The notes below the pieces were generated by a model. That model was given only the letters and a program-made list of their open reading frames with translations. It ran no database searches and had not been told where the DNA came from. A DNA stretch of 64,000 nt, taken from positions 496,001-560,000 of the forward strand of contig NZ_OZ038525.1 in the NCBI RefSeq assembly GCF_964036645.1, in the 5' to 3' direction. This DNA comes from Tenacibaculum sp. 190524A02b (lineage in GTDB: Bacteria; Bacteroidota; Bacteroidia; Flavobacteriales; Flavobacteriaceae). Position numbers and translations under genes: made by a program. How positions within the stretch are numbered: position 1 is the first letter of the stretch; each line of letters starts with the position of its first letter. Shown here piece after piece: positions 1 through 9,633 of the stretch.

Positions 1-81
1 TTATTTTAATGAGAAAAAAATTAAATAATCTTACTAGTTATTGATGTTTTATATCATTTTTATAACACAAACAATAAAGTA

Positions 82-750
82 TTAACTTCTTTTTGGTGTT
101 TTAAAAATAATAGGAAGTGCATATTTAACTAAAACATTTTCGCCATTATGTTTTCCTGGTATAAAGTTAGGAAGTTTAGAGATTAAACGTTCTGCTTCCT
201 CTTTTAGTATGTCAGAATTTTCAGGGCCTTTTTTCTTTATGTCAATAACCTTACCCTCTTTGTTAATTGTAAACTGTACAAGAATTTTACCTTCTATTTT
301 TTTTCTTAATGCTTCTTGAGGATAATTGAAATTATTAAAAATATGTTTAGCCATTTGTTTTTCAAAACACTTAGTTTGTTTAATTAATGGTGTGTTTTTA
401 CATTTTTTAAATAAAGGGATTTGGTCAACCATATAAAATGGAATCTTTTTTAAAGGAGCTAGTTTATCTGTAGCTGATTTTATTTGATCTATTTTAGCTA
501 CACTTTTAGAGTCAACACTATGGAGGTTATTTACATTAAGACTGTTGTTAGCAACTACTTTTTTCCTTTTTTTTCTGGTTCTGATTTGTTTAGTTTCTAA
601 TTCACTTAATGTTTCCTTAACATCATTAATGGAACACTTAGTTATAGTGTTAAGGTCTACCACTTGTTCATCTGTAGCACATTGTTTTTGTGTATATACT
701 TTGTAATATGATAATAGTGCGACAATAATTATAATAAATTGGGGTTTCAT
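82..750 (-). CDS. TonB C-terminal domain protein
   Basis: A 222-residue exported protein. Residues 1-20 form a signal peptide or signal anchor, followed by a long basic and Asn-rich linker and a C-terminal domain (about 130-217) with the TonB/energy-transducer pattern (YPQEALRKKIEGKILVQFTI, then PNFIPGKHNGENVLVKYALP). The family couples inner-membrane energy to outer-membrane receptors or serves as a periplasmic module. No ExbB or ExbD gene is adjacent. The next leftward gene, 58 bases upstream, is a paralogue, so the two look like a tandem duplication. Domain assignment is firm; the energised partner is unknown. Confidence 0.8.
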   Translation of the reverse strand: MKPQFIIIIVALLSYYKVYTQKQCATDEQVVDLNTITKCSINDVKETLSELETKQIRTRKKRKKVVANNSLNVNNLHSVDSKSVAKIDQIKSATDKLAPLKKIPFYMVDQIPLFKKCKNTPLIKQTKCFEKQMAKHIFNNFNYPQEALRKKIEGKILVQFTINKEGKVIDIKKKGPENSDILKEEAERLISKLPNFIPGKHNGENVLVKYALPIIFKTPKRS

Positions 751-808
751 TTTATGATAATTTAAGGGTTCGGGGTCGCGAATGTAAAATGTTTTTTTTT
801 ATTTAATA

Positions 809-1504
809 TTATTCTAACGTTAAGTTTACAGGTAGTACATAAGTAACATTAACAGGTACGTCATTTACTTTTCCAGGAGTAAGGTTAGGGGTTTTTGAAA
901 GTATTTTTATGATTTCCTTTTCCAATAAGTTACTTTTCTTCTTACTAATAGTAGAAATATTTTCAATACTTCCATTAATAGTGATAGTGAATTTTATTAG
1001 AATTTTCCCAGAAATTTCATCTTCAGCAATTGTTTCTGGATTGAAGTTTTTAGCAAAATGTTTTTGAATATTTTCTTTAAAACATCTTTTATTTTCAATA
1101 ATAGTATTATTTTTTTTGCAATTTGGAAATAAAGGAGATTCGTCAACTAGATCAAATAGTACCTCTTTAGATTTTAACTTATTCTTAAAAGAAGTATTAT
1201 TAGAATTTGTGATTGTTTTTTTTAAGTCATTATTAATACCTAAGTTCGAGTTAACTCTATTTGGAGATGTTTTAATTCTATTTGTTACCCGTTTTCTAGA
1301 TACATTATTAGAAGTTCTAATAATAGTTCTTTGTTTTGGAGTATTATTTTTGTTTAGACCAACATCACACTTGTTTATTGTAATACTATTTAAATCGGTA
1401 ACTTCATTACTAGGTGTAGTACAAGTTTGTTGGCAAAAAGCTTTTATATTAAATGCTAAAAAAAACGTTAAAAGCGATAGGGAAAATTTTTGCAAATGTG
1501 TCAT
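809..1504 (-). CDS. TonB C-terminal domain protein, tandem paralogue
   Basis: A 231-residue protein with an N-terminal signal sequence, a low-complexity Asn/Thr/Lys linker and a C-terminal TonB-like domain (about 145-228: ISGKILIKFTITINGSIENI, then TPNLTPGKVNDVPVNVTYVL). It has the same layout as its downstream neighbour, including a conserved Cys-x5/6-C-F pattern before the domain. The gene lies upstream of the neighbour in the same direction, so co-transcription is likely. Specific receptors cannot be inferred. Confidence 0.78.
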   Translation of the reverse strand: MTHLQKFSLSLLTFFLAFNIKAFCQQTCTTPSNEVTDLNSITINKCDVGLNKNNTPKQRTIIRTSNNVSRKRVTNRIKTSPNRVNSNLGINNDLKKTITNSNNTSFKNKLKSKEVLFDLVDESPLFPNCKKNNTIIENKRCFKENIQKHFAKNFNPETIAEDEISGKILIKFTITINGSIENISTISKKKSNLLEKEIIKILSKTPNLTPGKVNDVPVNVTYVLPVNLTLE

Positions 1505-1788
1505 AATTTATGGGGGAAATTGGTTACATCACAAATTTATTTTTTTATTTCCTAGAGCTTCTTAAGTAAATATTACAGCTTTATTAAGTTACCTTTTGTT
1601 TTATGTTAAGAATGTTAATTTAATGTAAATAAGAGTGTGTTTTAAATAAGTAAACTACCTCGGGGCAAGCCAACGAGGCATTTAATAAGTTTAATTTCGA
1701 GGTATTATACCCTTTGGCGGAGCCAACAAAAAAGCAAAACTAAATTCTAGTTTTGCTTTTTTATTTATTTAAATTAAAATAGTTACTG
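1505..1788. other. 284-base intergenic region with repeat-like motif
   Basis: No credible gene. It holds a GC-richer motif, CCTCGGGGCAAGCCAACGAGG (about 1658-1678), whose CCTCG/CGAGG ends pair, then a related TCGAGGTATTATACCC and GGCGGAGCC tract, and ends in a terminator hairpin. The base composition differs from its surroundings and looks like a scattered intergenic repeat, but only one copy is visible here. Confidence 0.4.
1728..1762. terminator. Bidirectional intrinsic terminator
   Basis: A perfect 15-base stem, AAAAAAGCAAAACTA (1728-1742) with TAGTTTTGCTTTTTT (1748-1762), loop AATTC. The A-run and T-run ends make it usable from both sides. It closes the S41 gene pair read leftward. Confidence 0.75.
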
Positions 1789-3207
1789 TTAATTTAAATC
1801 TACATACATATTGTTATATGTAGGGTTATTAGATTTAGAGCTACCTATAGTTGTATGTTCTATAATATGTGACTGTTTATAATGGATAGATTTACTTCCC
1901 GTATTAATAAACTCAAGTGTCCTTTTTAATAAAGGTTCATTTATGTCTCCTAAAATACCAAGATTACCGTAATTTTCTTTTAGTTCTACATCAGGCTCTA
2001 TACCATCTTTGTCATTAAAATTATTTTTATTCACTATTTCCAATACAATAGGCTGCATAGCCCATTTATGATTTGGATTAGCTCCTTCTCTACCAAGGTT
2101 AGGTGAATCATATAAGGTTACAGAACCAACATACTTTCCAGATGTTTTTGTACCTACTGTTTTAACATTTATATGAGGTTTTAATCCATTAATTATTAAT
2201 TCGGAAGCAGAAGCTGAGTTATCTGTTGTGATGAAATAAATGTTGGTTAAATTTAAACTGTTAATAGCTTCAGTATCTATCTTGTTTGGAAAAGTATTTA
2301 TTAGTGAATTAGGATCTACCACTCTCATATACTTTTCATTCCATCGTTCTTTTGCAAAAACATCACCCGTAAATTGTCCTGTTACCATACTGGCTAAATT
2401 AATTGCAGTACTAACTGCTCCACCAGGATTATATCGTAAATCTATAATTAAATCAGTGACGGCGTCAGTTTTAAATTGAGCAAAGGTTTGATTCAGTTGA
2501 GTGTCAAAGTTACTTGTAAAAGAATTATACATTAAGTATCCTATTTTTTTACCATTGTCATTTATAGTTTTAGCTATATGAATTGGATTTTCTGTAAAGC
2601 TATTTTTAGTAAGATTAAAAGTAGTAGAGTTAGTAATAGGGTTTCCTGAATTGTAATCAGCTAAACGAATGGTATAAGATTGGTTACTAGAATATAATAA
2701 TTTATTTTTATTTTGTTTAGTTATTTGTGTACCATTAACTTCTGTGAATATCATACCTCTTTTAACGCCTTTAGTAGCTGCATCGGTATTAGGTAATACA
2801 TAAGTAACAATACCAAAAGCTTTTGAGTCATCGTTTATATAGTTTAATATAATGAATTCCATACCTGTAGTTTTAGTAGTGCCTTGTAAAGCTTGTTCTA
2901 AAGCAATATAGTCATCTACTATCCAAGACCATTTATCAACTGTCTCTTTTTGGTAAAGTAAGCTTTCAAACAAATTGTTAGGATCGTTAAAATCATTTAA
3001 AAAATTGTTTAATTGCTGTGTAGTAGAGAATTTTCTGTCAGATAAATCAGGTACACTACTTTGCCATAAGTAATAGTTATTTAATCCTTTCCAAATAAAA
3101 GAGTTTATTTGAGTATTTACATCACCTTGTAAAGAGTTATTATCTTTAGAACAACTATTTAGTAATAAGGCTATAGATAATAAATAAAGTAAAAAGTGTT
3201 TCTTCAT
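1789..3207 (-). CDS. S41 family (C-terminal processing) peptidase lipoprotein
   Basis: A 472-residue lipoprotein from the ATG at 3207; the lipobox LLLNSC places the lipidated Cys at 19. A PDZ-like middle (about 90-190) is followed by the S41 fold. The Ser-Lys dyad is intact: Ser333 is the middle serine of SASASE, and Lys358 lies 25 residues on in TSGK, the spacing known for CtpA and Prc. It should act on the periplasmic side of the outer membrane or at the cell surface. The upstream neighbour on the same strand (54 bases) is a degenerate paralogue. A TTG at 3225 could add six residues but ATG is preferred. Substrate unknown. Confidence 0.88.
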   Translation of the reverse strand: MKKHFLLYLLSIALLLNSCSKDNNSLQGDVNTQINSFIWKGLNNYYLWQSSVPDLSDRKFSTTQQLNNFLNDFNDPNNLFESLLYQKETVDKWSWIVDDYIALEQALQGTTKTTGMEFIILNYINDDSKAFGIVTYVLPNTDAATKGVKRGMIFTEVNGTQITKQNKNKLLYSSNQSYTIRLADYNSGNPITNSTTFNLTKNSFTENPIHIAKTINDNGKKIGYLMYNSFTSNFDTQLNQTFAQFKTDAVTDLIIDLRYNPGGAVSTAINLASMVTGQFTGDVFAKERWNEKYMRVVDPNSLINTFPNKIDTEAINSLNLTNIYFITTDNSASASELIINGLKPHINVKTVGTKTSGKYVGSVTLYDSPNLGREGANPNHKWAMQPIVLEIVNKNNFNDKDGIEPDVELKENYGNLGILGDINEPLLKRTLEFINTGSKSIHYKQSHIIEHTTIGSSKSNNPTYNNMYVDLN

Positions 3208-3261
3208 ATAAAGCTTATATTTCAATTTTAACTGAGAAACCCTAAATATACTAATTTAAAA

Positions 3262-4716
3262 TTAGTTAGTATTAGGTAAATCTCTTTCTATAGTTACCGT
3301 TTGATAGCTGTCTATTCTTTGGTTGTCAATACTATTGTATAAAAAATCAAAGGTGTTTAAATTACAATTAGGAGGTGTGCTTACAGAACCAGAATTAATA
3401 TAATTAACGGTTAGGTCTAAGATAGGGTCGGAAACTTCTCCTAATACGCCTAAGTTTAATATATCTTCATTTGGACACAATTCTATATTAGGTGTTATAC
3501 CATTATCAAAAGATTGATTATCCTTGTTTAAAAATTTTAATACTAATGGTCTTAAAGCAAAAGTATGACGGTTATTCCTATTTTCAAAGTCATAATCTAT
3601 AGAGTCATATAATAAGATAGCACCTAAATTGTTCCCCGCAGTTTCTCTTCCAATAACATATACATTGATATATGGTTTTAAACTGTTTATTAAGAGTTCA
3701 GTAGTTGGTGATCCCATAAAATTTTGGCCGTCAAGTATAAAGTAAACATCTTCTAAATTTAAACTATTAATAGGTGTATCTTTATCTATTTGATTTACAA
3801 AATTTGTGATAATAGATTCAGGTTGGTGTGTTTCAAACCAATCCTGAGCTTTAGTGTTCCACTGTTCTTTTATAAATGGCTCATTTGTAAATTGACCAGT
3901 AATCATTGAAGCTAATAAAGCTAAGTTTTCAGATAAACTTTCACTACTTACATTATATCTTAAATCAATAACTAATTGATTAACCCCTTGATTTTTAAGA
4001 TTCAAAAAAGTGTTATTTAATTCTGTAATATATTTTGCAGAGAAATCATTATTATATGCTAGGTAACCAATGTTATTAGCACCTGAAGCTATTACATTAC
4101 TTTTAAAAATAGCAGGAAATTCATAATCTTGCTTTTCTAAAGTAACAGTTTTTCCATTTGGTGATACAGCTCCACCATTAAAATCTGTCATTTCTAACGT
4201 AATTGGATTTTCATTAGAAACCAATAAAGCCTCATAATTACTTCGTGTTAACTGTGTACCATCTACAACATTAAAAAATTCACCTCTCGTTATATTTTTA
4301 GTGGTAGCATTAGAATTGGGTAATACGTGTATTACATATCCTATTACGTTTTCAGCATTAGCAGGTTGAGCAATAATACCAAATTCTATACCGTAAGTAC
4401 GTGTGTTTCTTAAAGGGGTATTAATTAAGGTTGTATAATCCTCAATTAATGCTGAAGTTTCATCTCCGCCATTCAATAAGCTGCTAAATAAATTTTGAGG
4501 TTCATTAAAACCACCTAAATAGCTATATAACTGTTGATCAGATGTAAATCTTCTGTCAGATAAATCAGAAATATTATCTTGATAAAAATAATATGCATTT
4601 AACCCTTTCCAAATAAAATCTTGTACTTCAATGTTTTCAGGTTCTGGTTCTCTCTCACTACACGAAACTAAAATCAAACAAAACATTATTAAAAAAGAGA
4701 CTCTAAAAATTTTCAT
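3262..4716 (-). CDS. S41-like lipoprotein lacking the catalytic dyad
   Basis: A 484-residue lipoprotein (Cys19 in LILVSC), alignable along its length with the neighbouring S41 peptidase: shared FIWKGLNAYY start, YGIEFGI, LVIDLRYN, ASMITGQFTNEPF and LLINSLKPYINV. At the active site the SASASE block reads GSPTTE, so the nucleophile position is Pro337, and the lysine 25 residues later is Asn362. On established S41 chemistry it should not cleave peptides by the usual mechanism. It is first of the leftward pair, divergent from the sigma factor operon. A binding or regulatory pseudopeptidase is an inference. Confidence 0.85.
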   Translation of the reverse strand: MKIFRVSFLIMFCLILVSCSEREPEPENIEVQDFIWKGLNAYYFYQDNISDLSDRRFTSDQQLYSYLGGFNEPQNLFSSLLNGGDETSALIEDYTTLINTPLRNTRTYGIEFGIIAQPANAENVIGYVIHVLPNSNATTKNITRGEFFNVVDGTQLTRSNYEALLVSNENPITLEMTDFNGGAVSPNGKTVTLEKQDYEFPAIFKSNVIASGANNIGYLAYNNDFSAKYITELNNTFLNLKNQGVNQLVIDLRYNVSSESLSENLALLASMITGQFTNEPFIKEQWNTKAQDWFETHQPESIITNFVNQIDKDTPINSLNLEDVYFILDGQNFMGSPTTELLINSLKPYINVYVIGRETAGNNLGAILLYDSIDYDFENRNNRHTFALRPLVLKFLNKDNQSFDNGITPNIELCPNEDILNLGVLGEVSDPILDLTVNYINSGSVSTPPNCNLNTFDFLYNSIDNQRIDSYQTVTIERDLPNTN

Positions 4717-4866
4717 ACAAAGTAGATTTATCTAAAAATAACAACGCAATTTAGCGAATAATATTATTTTTTTTCAAATCTGTGTAACAAACTTTGTACA
4801 CTATCGTCGTAAGGGTGTAAAACTTAATATAAAAAACTAAGTTTACAGTAATTAATCAATTATACA

Positions 4867-5376
4867 ATGAACCAATCAGACTTTTTAAAAGTTGTTTTAC
4901 CATTTAAAGACAAGGTTTTTAGGTTAGCTAAAAGACTACTTGTTTCTACTGAAGAAGCAGAAGATGCTACACAAGAACTGTTTTTAAAATTATGGAGAAA
5001 CAAAAAGAAGTTACAAGAGTATAAAAATGTTGAAGCATTTGCTATGACAATGACTAAAAATTATTGTTTTGATAGGTTAAAATCTAAACAAGCAAGCAAT
5101 TTAACGTTAGTGCATAGCAATTATAAAGAGAAAGAAACATCGTTAGAAAAGAAAGTAGAGTATACAGATTCAGTAAACCAAGTACACAAGCTCATTGAAA
5201 AATTACCTGAACAGCAGCGAATGATTATTCAATTAAGAGATATTGAGCAATATGATTTTGATGAAATATGTAAAGTGGTAGATATGAAACCGACAGCAGT
5301 TAGAGTAGCATTATCAAGAGCTAGAAAAACAATAAGACAAGAATTAATAAAAAAACATAACTATGGAGTTAGCTAG
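4867..5376 (+). CDS. ECF-type RNA polymerase sigma factor
   Basis: A 169-residue sigma-70 family protein without regions 1 and 3. Region 2 (about 10-80) includes AEDATQELFLKLWRNKKKL; region 4 (about 108-163) has the helix-turn-helix LPEQQRMIIQLRDIEQYDFDEI and AVRVALSRARKTI. It redirects RNA polymerase to its own promoter set. The stop overlaps the start of the next gene by 14 bases, so translation is probably coupled. The next gene has the position and one-TM layout of an anti-sigma factor. Confidence 0.92.
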   Translation: MNQSDFLKVVLPFKDKVFRLAKRLLVSTEEAEDATQELFLKLWRNKKKLQEYKNVEAFAMTMTKNYCFDRLKSKQASNLTLVHSNYKEKETSLEKKVEYTDSVNQVHKLIEKLPEQQRMIIQLRDIEQYDFDEICKVVDMKPTAVRVALSRARKTIRQELIKKHNYGVS

Positions 5377-5839
5377 CATAGAAAAGTTATTAGAAAAATA
5401 TCTAAACGCAGAAACAACTTTAAATGAAGAAAAAATATTACAAGAGTATTTTACATCAAGTAATGTGGCACCTCATTTACAAGAGTATAGTGTGTTGTTT
5501 AGTTATTTTAAACAAAGCAAAGACGAAACCTTTACAAAAACCATTCAGTTAAAACCTGAGAAACAAAGAAAAAAGAACTGGAAATGGTTATCTGTAGCAG
5601 CGTCAGTAGTCTTATTATTTAGTGTTTATAAAGGTAAGCAAGAGTACGACAAGTATGTAATTAGAAAACAATTTGCACAAATTAAAGAAACGTTGCAAAT
5701 GGTTTCAGTCAATTTAAACAAAGGAAATGAAGCATTATATGCAGTTTCAAACAACATTAATAAAGGAAAAGATGCTATTGAGCATTTGCATACCTACGAA
5801 AACACTGTAAATAAAGTAATACAAACCGTAAACTATTAA
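5363..5839 (+). CDS. Single-TM protein, probable anti-sigma or sigma-linked factor
   Basis: A 158-residue protein. The cytoplasmic N-terminus begins MELASIEKLLEKYLNAETTL and has a helical bundle typical of proteins following ECF sigma genes in Bacteroidota. One TM segment (about 72-90) is followed by a helical C-terminal part. There is no clear Zn-type anti-sigma His-x3-Cys-x2-Cys motif. Overlap with the sigma gene supports a joint role; membrane control of the sigma factor is inference from position and topology. Confidence 0.65.
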   Translation: MELASIEKLLEKYLNAETTLNEEKILQEYFTSSNVAPHLQEYSVLFSYFKQSKDETFTKTIQLKPEKQRKKNWKWLSVAASVVLLFSVYKGKQEYDKYVIRKQFAQIKETLQMVSVNLNKGNEALYAVSNNINKGKDAIEHLHTYENTVNKVIQTVNY

Positions 5840-5876
5840 ATTTAAGTAAAACCAAGTTTATTAAAATTAAGAAACC

Positions 5877-6386
5877 ATGAAAAAAATATTATTTATACTA
5901 GCATTTATTCTAACCACAAACGTAACATTCAGTCAGTCAATGTTTGATAAATTAGAAGATTTAGATGATGTTTCAGCTATTGTTGTGACTAAAGATATGT
6001 TTGATTTGTTAAAAAAGTTTCCAGATGCGCAATCTGAGGATATGGAAATTTTTAATACAGCAAAAGGATTAAATGAATTAAAAGTTTTTTCAACTGAAAA
6101 CTCTTCAATAGCTACCAAAATGGAAAATATGGTTAATAATGCTATTAAGAGCTCAAACTTAACACAATTAATGCGTGTTAAGGATAAAGATTCACGAGTG
6201 AAAATTTATGTTAAGTCTACAAAAAATAAAGATGTAGTAAGTGAAGTGTTAATGTTTGTAAGAAATATGAATAAAGGAGATAAGGATGGTAATCCAAGTT
6301 CTACAGTTATTTCTTTAACAGGAGATATAGATGTAAATAAACTATCTAAAATAGCACACAAATATTCAGATAAGAAGAAAAAGTAG
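5877..6386 (+). CDS. DUF4252 domain protein
   Basis: A 169-residue secreted protein: signal peptide to about residue 19 (TNVTFSQS), then a DUF4252-type domain (MFDKLEDLDDVSAIVVTKDMF, a central NSAIATKMENM-like block, and ISLTGDIDVNKLSKIAHKYS near the end). DUF4252 proteins are common behind ECF sigma genes in Bacteroidota and have no established biochemical role. It is third gene of the sigma operon and likely periplasmic. Confidence 0.8.
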   Translation: MKKILFILAFILTTNVTFSQSMFDKLEDLDDVSAIVVTKDMFDLLKKFPDAQSEDMEIFNTAKGLNELKVFSTENSSIATKMENMVNNAIKSSNLTQLMRVKDKDSRVKIYVKSTKNKDVVSEVLMFVRNMNKGDKDGNPSSTVISLTGDIDVNKLSKIAHKYSDKKKK

Positions 6387-6402
6387 TAATTATTCTTAGA
6401 AG

Positions 6403-6425
6403 CTAGGGAGTAATTATATCCCTAG
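6403..6425 (+). terminator. Weak hairpin between DUF4252 genes
   Basis: CTAGGGA (6403-6409) pairs with TCCCTAG (6419-6425), followed by TTTTCTT. A short stem, so probably a partial terminator or transcript-processing site inside the operon. Confidence 0.5.
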
Positions 6426-6455
6426 TTTTCTTATTTAAAAACAAAATATTATAAT

Positions 6456-6998
6456 ATGAAAAAACTATATAAATATATCTTACTGCTAACTATAGTATTA
6501 ACCGTTTCTTGTAAAAAAGAAAGTGTACAATCTTATATAGTAGAAAGTAAAGAAAAACAAGAGTTTTTAAGTTTAGATGTACCTAAAGATATCATTCAAT
6601 TAAAGCTAGATAATGCAAGCGATGAAGATAAAGAGGCATATAATAGTTTGAGAAAAGTAAATTTGGTAATGTTACCTTATAAAAATACTGATGAAGCAAC
6701 GTATCAGAGTGAAAAGAAAAAAATCAAAGAAATTTTAAATAAGTCTTCATACACTAGATTATTGAACCTGAAGAAAGATGGAATGAATGTAGTAGTGTAT
6801 TACTCTGGAGAAGCAGAAGCTATTGATGAGATTGTAGCTTTAGGTTATGGGAAAAATATAGGAGTAGGGTTAGCAAGGGTTTTGGGAGACAACATGAACC
6901 CATCTAGAATAATGAATATGATGAAAAATGCTGATATAGGAACGGATAAAATTGATTTGAGTCAGTTTAAAATGGTTTTAGACAGTAAAAATCAGTAA
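6456..6998 (+). CDS. DUF4252 domain lipoprotein
   Basis: A 180-residue lipoprotein (lipobox LTVSC, Cys19). The mature part matches the preceding DUF4252 protein in plan: a front region, a middle with MLPYKNTDEATYQSEKKKI and MNVVVYYSGEAEAIDEIVAL, and an end ADIGTDKIDLSQFKMVL. It is last gene of the sigma operon, closed by a strong terminator. Function unknown; co-regulation with the sigma factor is likely. Confidence 0.78.
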   Translation: MKKLYKYILLLTIVLTVSCKKESVQSYIVESKEKQEFLSLDVPKDIIQLKLDNASDEDKEAYNSLRKVNLVMLPYKNTDEATYQSEKKKIKEILNKSSYTRLLNLKKDGMNVVVYYSGEAEAIDEIVALGYGKNIGVGLARVLGDNMNPSRIMNMMKNADIGTDKIDLSQFKMVLDSKNQ

Positions 6999-7024
6999 GA
7001 TTATCACTATTATATTTTAGTTTT

Positions 7025-7055
7025 AAAAGCATTACGTGAAAAACGTAATGCTTTT
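7025..7055 (+). terminator. Intrinsic terminator of the sigma/DUF4252 operon
   Basis: A perfect 13-base stem AAAAGCATTACGT (7025-7037) with ACGTAATGCTTTT (7043-7055), loop GAAAA, followed by CTTTTTAAC. Confidence 0.85.
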
Positions 7056-7171
7056 CTTTTTAACTAGCCATTAACAAGCACTTTAACATAATTTCTTATT
7101 TTTGGAATTCTAAAAACTTACTAAAAATAACTACTACTACCTAAACGTTTAATTAGTTTAAGAAAAGATTT

Positions 7172-9619
7172 ATGAAGTTTCAAAAAAGCATCACCTTATT
7201 ATTTCTATTAATTTTAAAACTTTCCTTTTTACAATCACAAAATGTTTACAGAGCTGAACGTGAGAAAGTACATGATTTGGTACATACAAAGTTAAAGGTA
7301 GCTTTTAATTTTAAAGAGAAAGAATTGAATGGTGAAGAATGGGTAACGGTTAAACCTCATTTTTATGAGACCAATAAATTAATCTTAGACGCCAAAGCAA
7401 TGATTTTTCACAAGGTAACAATGAAAAGTCAGCCTTTAAAGTATAATTACGATGGTTTTAAAATAATCATAGACTTACCTAAAGCTTTTAAAAGAAATGA
7501 AGAATTTACTATATATCTAAAATACACAGCACGTCCAGAAAAAGTAAAACAAAAAGGAAGCGCAGCTATAACATCTGCAAAAGGATTGTATTTTATTAAT
7601 CCAAATGGGTTGGATAAACAAAAACCTACTCAAATATGGACTCAAGGAGAAACGGAAGCAAGTAGTTGTTGGTTTCCAACAATTGATGCTCCAAACCAAA
7701 AAACATCTCAAGAAATTTATATAACGGTTCCTAACAAATATGTAACACTATCAAATGGTAAGTTAGAAAACCAAACTAAAAATACTAATGGAACAAGAAC
7801 AGATTATTGGAATTTTACGCAAAAGCATGCTCCATATTTATTTTTTATGGGAGTTGGAGAATACGAAGTAATCAAAGATAAGTATAAGGGGATAGATGTA
7901 GATTATTATGTAGAAAAGAAATATGCTCCATATGCTAAAGAAATTTTTGGAAATACACCAGAAATGTTGGCTTTCTTTTCCAAAATTACTGGTGTTGAAT
8001 ATCCATGGAATAAATATGCGCAAATAGTAGGAAGAGATTATGTAAGTGGAGCAATGGAAAATACTACGGCAGTTATTCATGGTGAACACGCATATCAAAT
8101 GCCAGGACAACTAATAGATGAGAATAAACATGAAAATACAATAGCACACGAAGCTTTTCACCACTGGTTTGGAGATTTAGTAACTACTGAAAGTTGGAGT
8201 AACTTAACGGTTAACGAAAGTTTTGCAAATTATAGTGAGTATTTATGGTTAGAATATAAATATAGCAAAAATTATGCAGATGCACATTTGTTTGATGATA
8301 GAGAAAGTTATAAAAATGGAGAGCATTATGATAAGCATTTAGTTCGTTTTTATTACGATGATAAAGAAGATATGTTTGATGCTGTTAGCTATAACAAAGG
8401 AGGATCTGTATTGCATATGCTTAGAAAATATTTAGGAGATTTAGCTTTTTATGAAGGATTGAATAAGTATTTAACAGAGAATAAATATGGAACAGGAGAA
8501 GTACATCAGTTAAGGTTGGCTTTTGAAGAAATAAGTGGAAAAGATTTAAACTGGTTTTTTAATCAATGGTATTTTGGAAGTGGACATCCAAAGTTAGATA
8601 TTTCCTACGATTATAATAAATTGAGAAAAACAGTAACAGTTAATATAATTCAGGTTCAAGATAAAGAGTTTAAATTCCCTTTTGCAATTGATGTTTTTGA
8701 AGGAGGAAAAAGAACAAGACATAATGTTTTTGTTGAAGGGAAAGATGCTTCCTTTACATTTCCTTTTACTAAGCAACCTAATTTGATTCAAGTAAACGCC
8801 GATGGAGTTTTACTTTGTGATGTCACTGAAAATAAGGTCTTGAGTGATTATATATATCAATTGAAATATGCAGAAAATTTTGAGCATAAAAGAGAAGCAT
8901 TATTAGAAGTAGCAAAAAAGCAAGAGGATAAAAAAGCCTTTAATGCAATAGCAGAAGCAATGAATGACAAGTTTTATAGAATAAGAGTACTTGCTTTAGA
9001 AAATATAAATTTGATTAATAAGTATGCAAAGAAAAATGTTATTGCAAAAATAGGTCAATTGGCAAAGAATGATCCAAAAACATTAGTACAAGCAGCCGCA
9101 ATAGAAACATTAGGGAAGTTAACAGAACCAGCTTTAAAACCAATATTTGAAAAAGGATTGAAAAGTAAATCATTTGCTGTTCTAGGGAAATCTCTAGTTG
9201 GGATGTATTATATAGATAAACAACTAGCTATTCAAAAATCCAAAACATTGCCCTTAGAAGTGAAAAAAATTATAGCTACACCCTTAACACGTATATATTT
9301 AGAAGAAAATGATGACGATGAATTAAATTTTATAGCAAGTAATGTAATGTCTGGTATGTTTTTGAGTCCAAATAAAAAGATTCAGTCGCTTTATAAAAAG
9401 GCGTACGATAAAATCGCAAAAAGTAATAATTCAAAAGCAATAAAAAATTTAGCAGATGATATTGTAGCTAAAGGAATACAATATAAGCAGTATAACTTTG
9501 ATAAGGTAGGAATAAATATGTTGAGACAAATGGTTCAAACACAAAAGAGTACCAATCCTCAAAATAAACATCAAAATATTGAAATTATAAAAACTGCAAT
9601 GGCTAAATTATTAGAGTAA
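7172..9619 (+). CDS. M1 family zinc aminopeptidase
   Basis: An 815-residue secreted protein (signal peptide about 1-22). It has the M1 hallmarks: substrate-binding GAMEN (SGAMENTT), and zinc site HEAFH (His326, Glu327, His330) with Glu349 18 residues later in NESFANYSEYLW. A beta domain precedes the catalytic domain, and a HEAT-like helical C-terminal half follows (about 590-800). It removes N-terminal residues from peptides in the periplasm. It is followed after 14 bases by msrA, so the two probably share a transcript. Confidence 0.93.
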   Translation: MKFQKSITLLFLLILKLSFLQSQNVYRAEREKVHDLVHTKLKVAFNFKEKELNGEEWVTVKPHFYETNKLILDAKAMIFHKVTMKSQPLKYNYDGFKIIIDLPKAFKRNEEFTIYLKYTARPEKVKQKGSAAITSAKGLYFINPNGLDKQKPTQIWTQGETEASSCWFPTIDAPNQKTSQEIYITVPNKYVTLSNGKLENQTKNTNGTRTDYWNFTQKHAPYLFFMGVGEYEVIKDKYKGIDVDYYVEKKYAPYAKEIFGNTPEMLAFFSKITGVEYPWNKYAQIVGRDYVSGAMENTTAVIHGEHAYQMPGQLIDENKHENTIAHEAFHHWFGDLVTTESWSNLTVNESFANYSEYLWLEYKYSKNYADAHLFDDRESYKNGEHYDKHLVRFYYDDKEDMFDAVSYNKGGSVLHMLRKYLGDLAFYEGLNKYLTENKYGTGEVHQLRLAFEEISGKDLNWFFNQWYFGSGHPKLDISYDYNKLRKTVTVNIIQVQDKEFKFPFAIDVFEGGKRTRHNVFVEGKDASFTFPFTKQPNLIQVNADGVLLCDVTENKVLSDYIYQLKYAENFEHKREALLEVAKKQEDKKAFNAIAEAMNDKFYRIRVLALENINLINKYAKKNVIAKIGQLAKNDPKTLVQAAAIETLGKLTEPALKPIFEKGLKSKSFAVLGKSLVGMYYIDKQLAIQKSKTLPLEVKKIIATPLTRIYLEENDDDELNFIASNVMSGMFLSPNKKIQSLYKKAYDKIAKSNNSKAIKNLADDIVAKGIQYKQYNFDKVGINMLRQMVQTQKSTNPQNKHQNIEIIKTAMAKLLE

Positions 9620-9633
9620 TAACTAATTTTTTT

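Noticed and set aside
1116..1565. 149-codon rightward ORF over the second TonB gene
   Set aside because: Antisense shadow of a gene with a clear signal peptide and TonB domain; no domain of its own.
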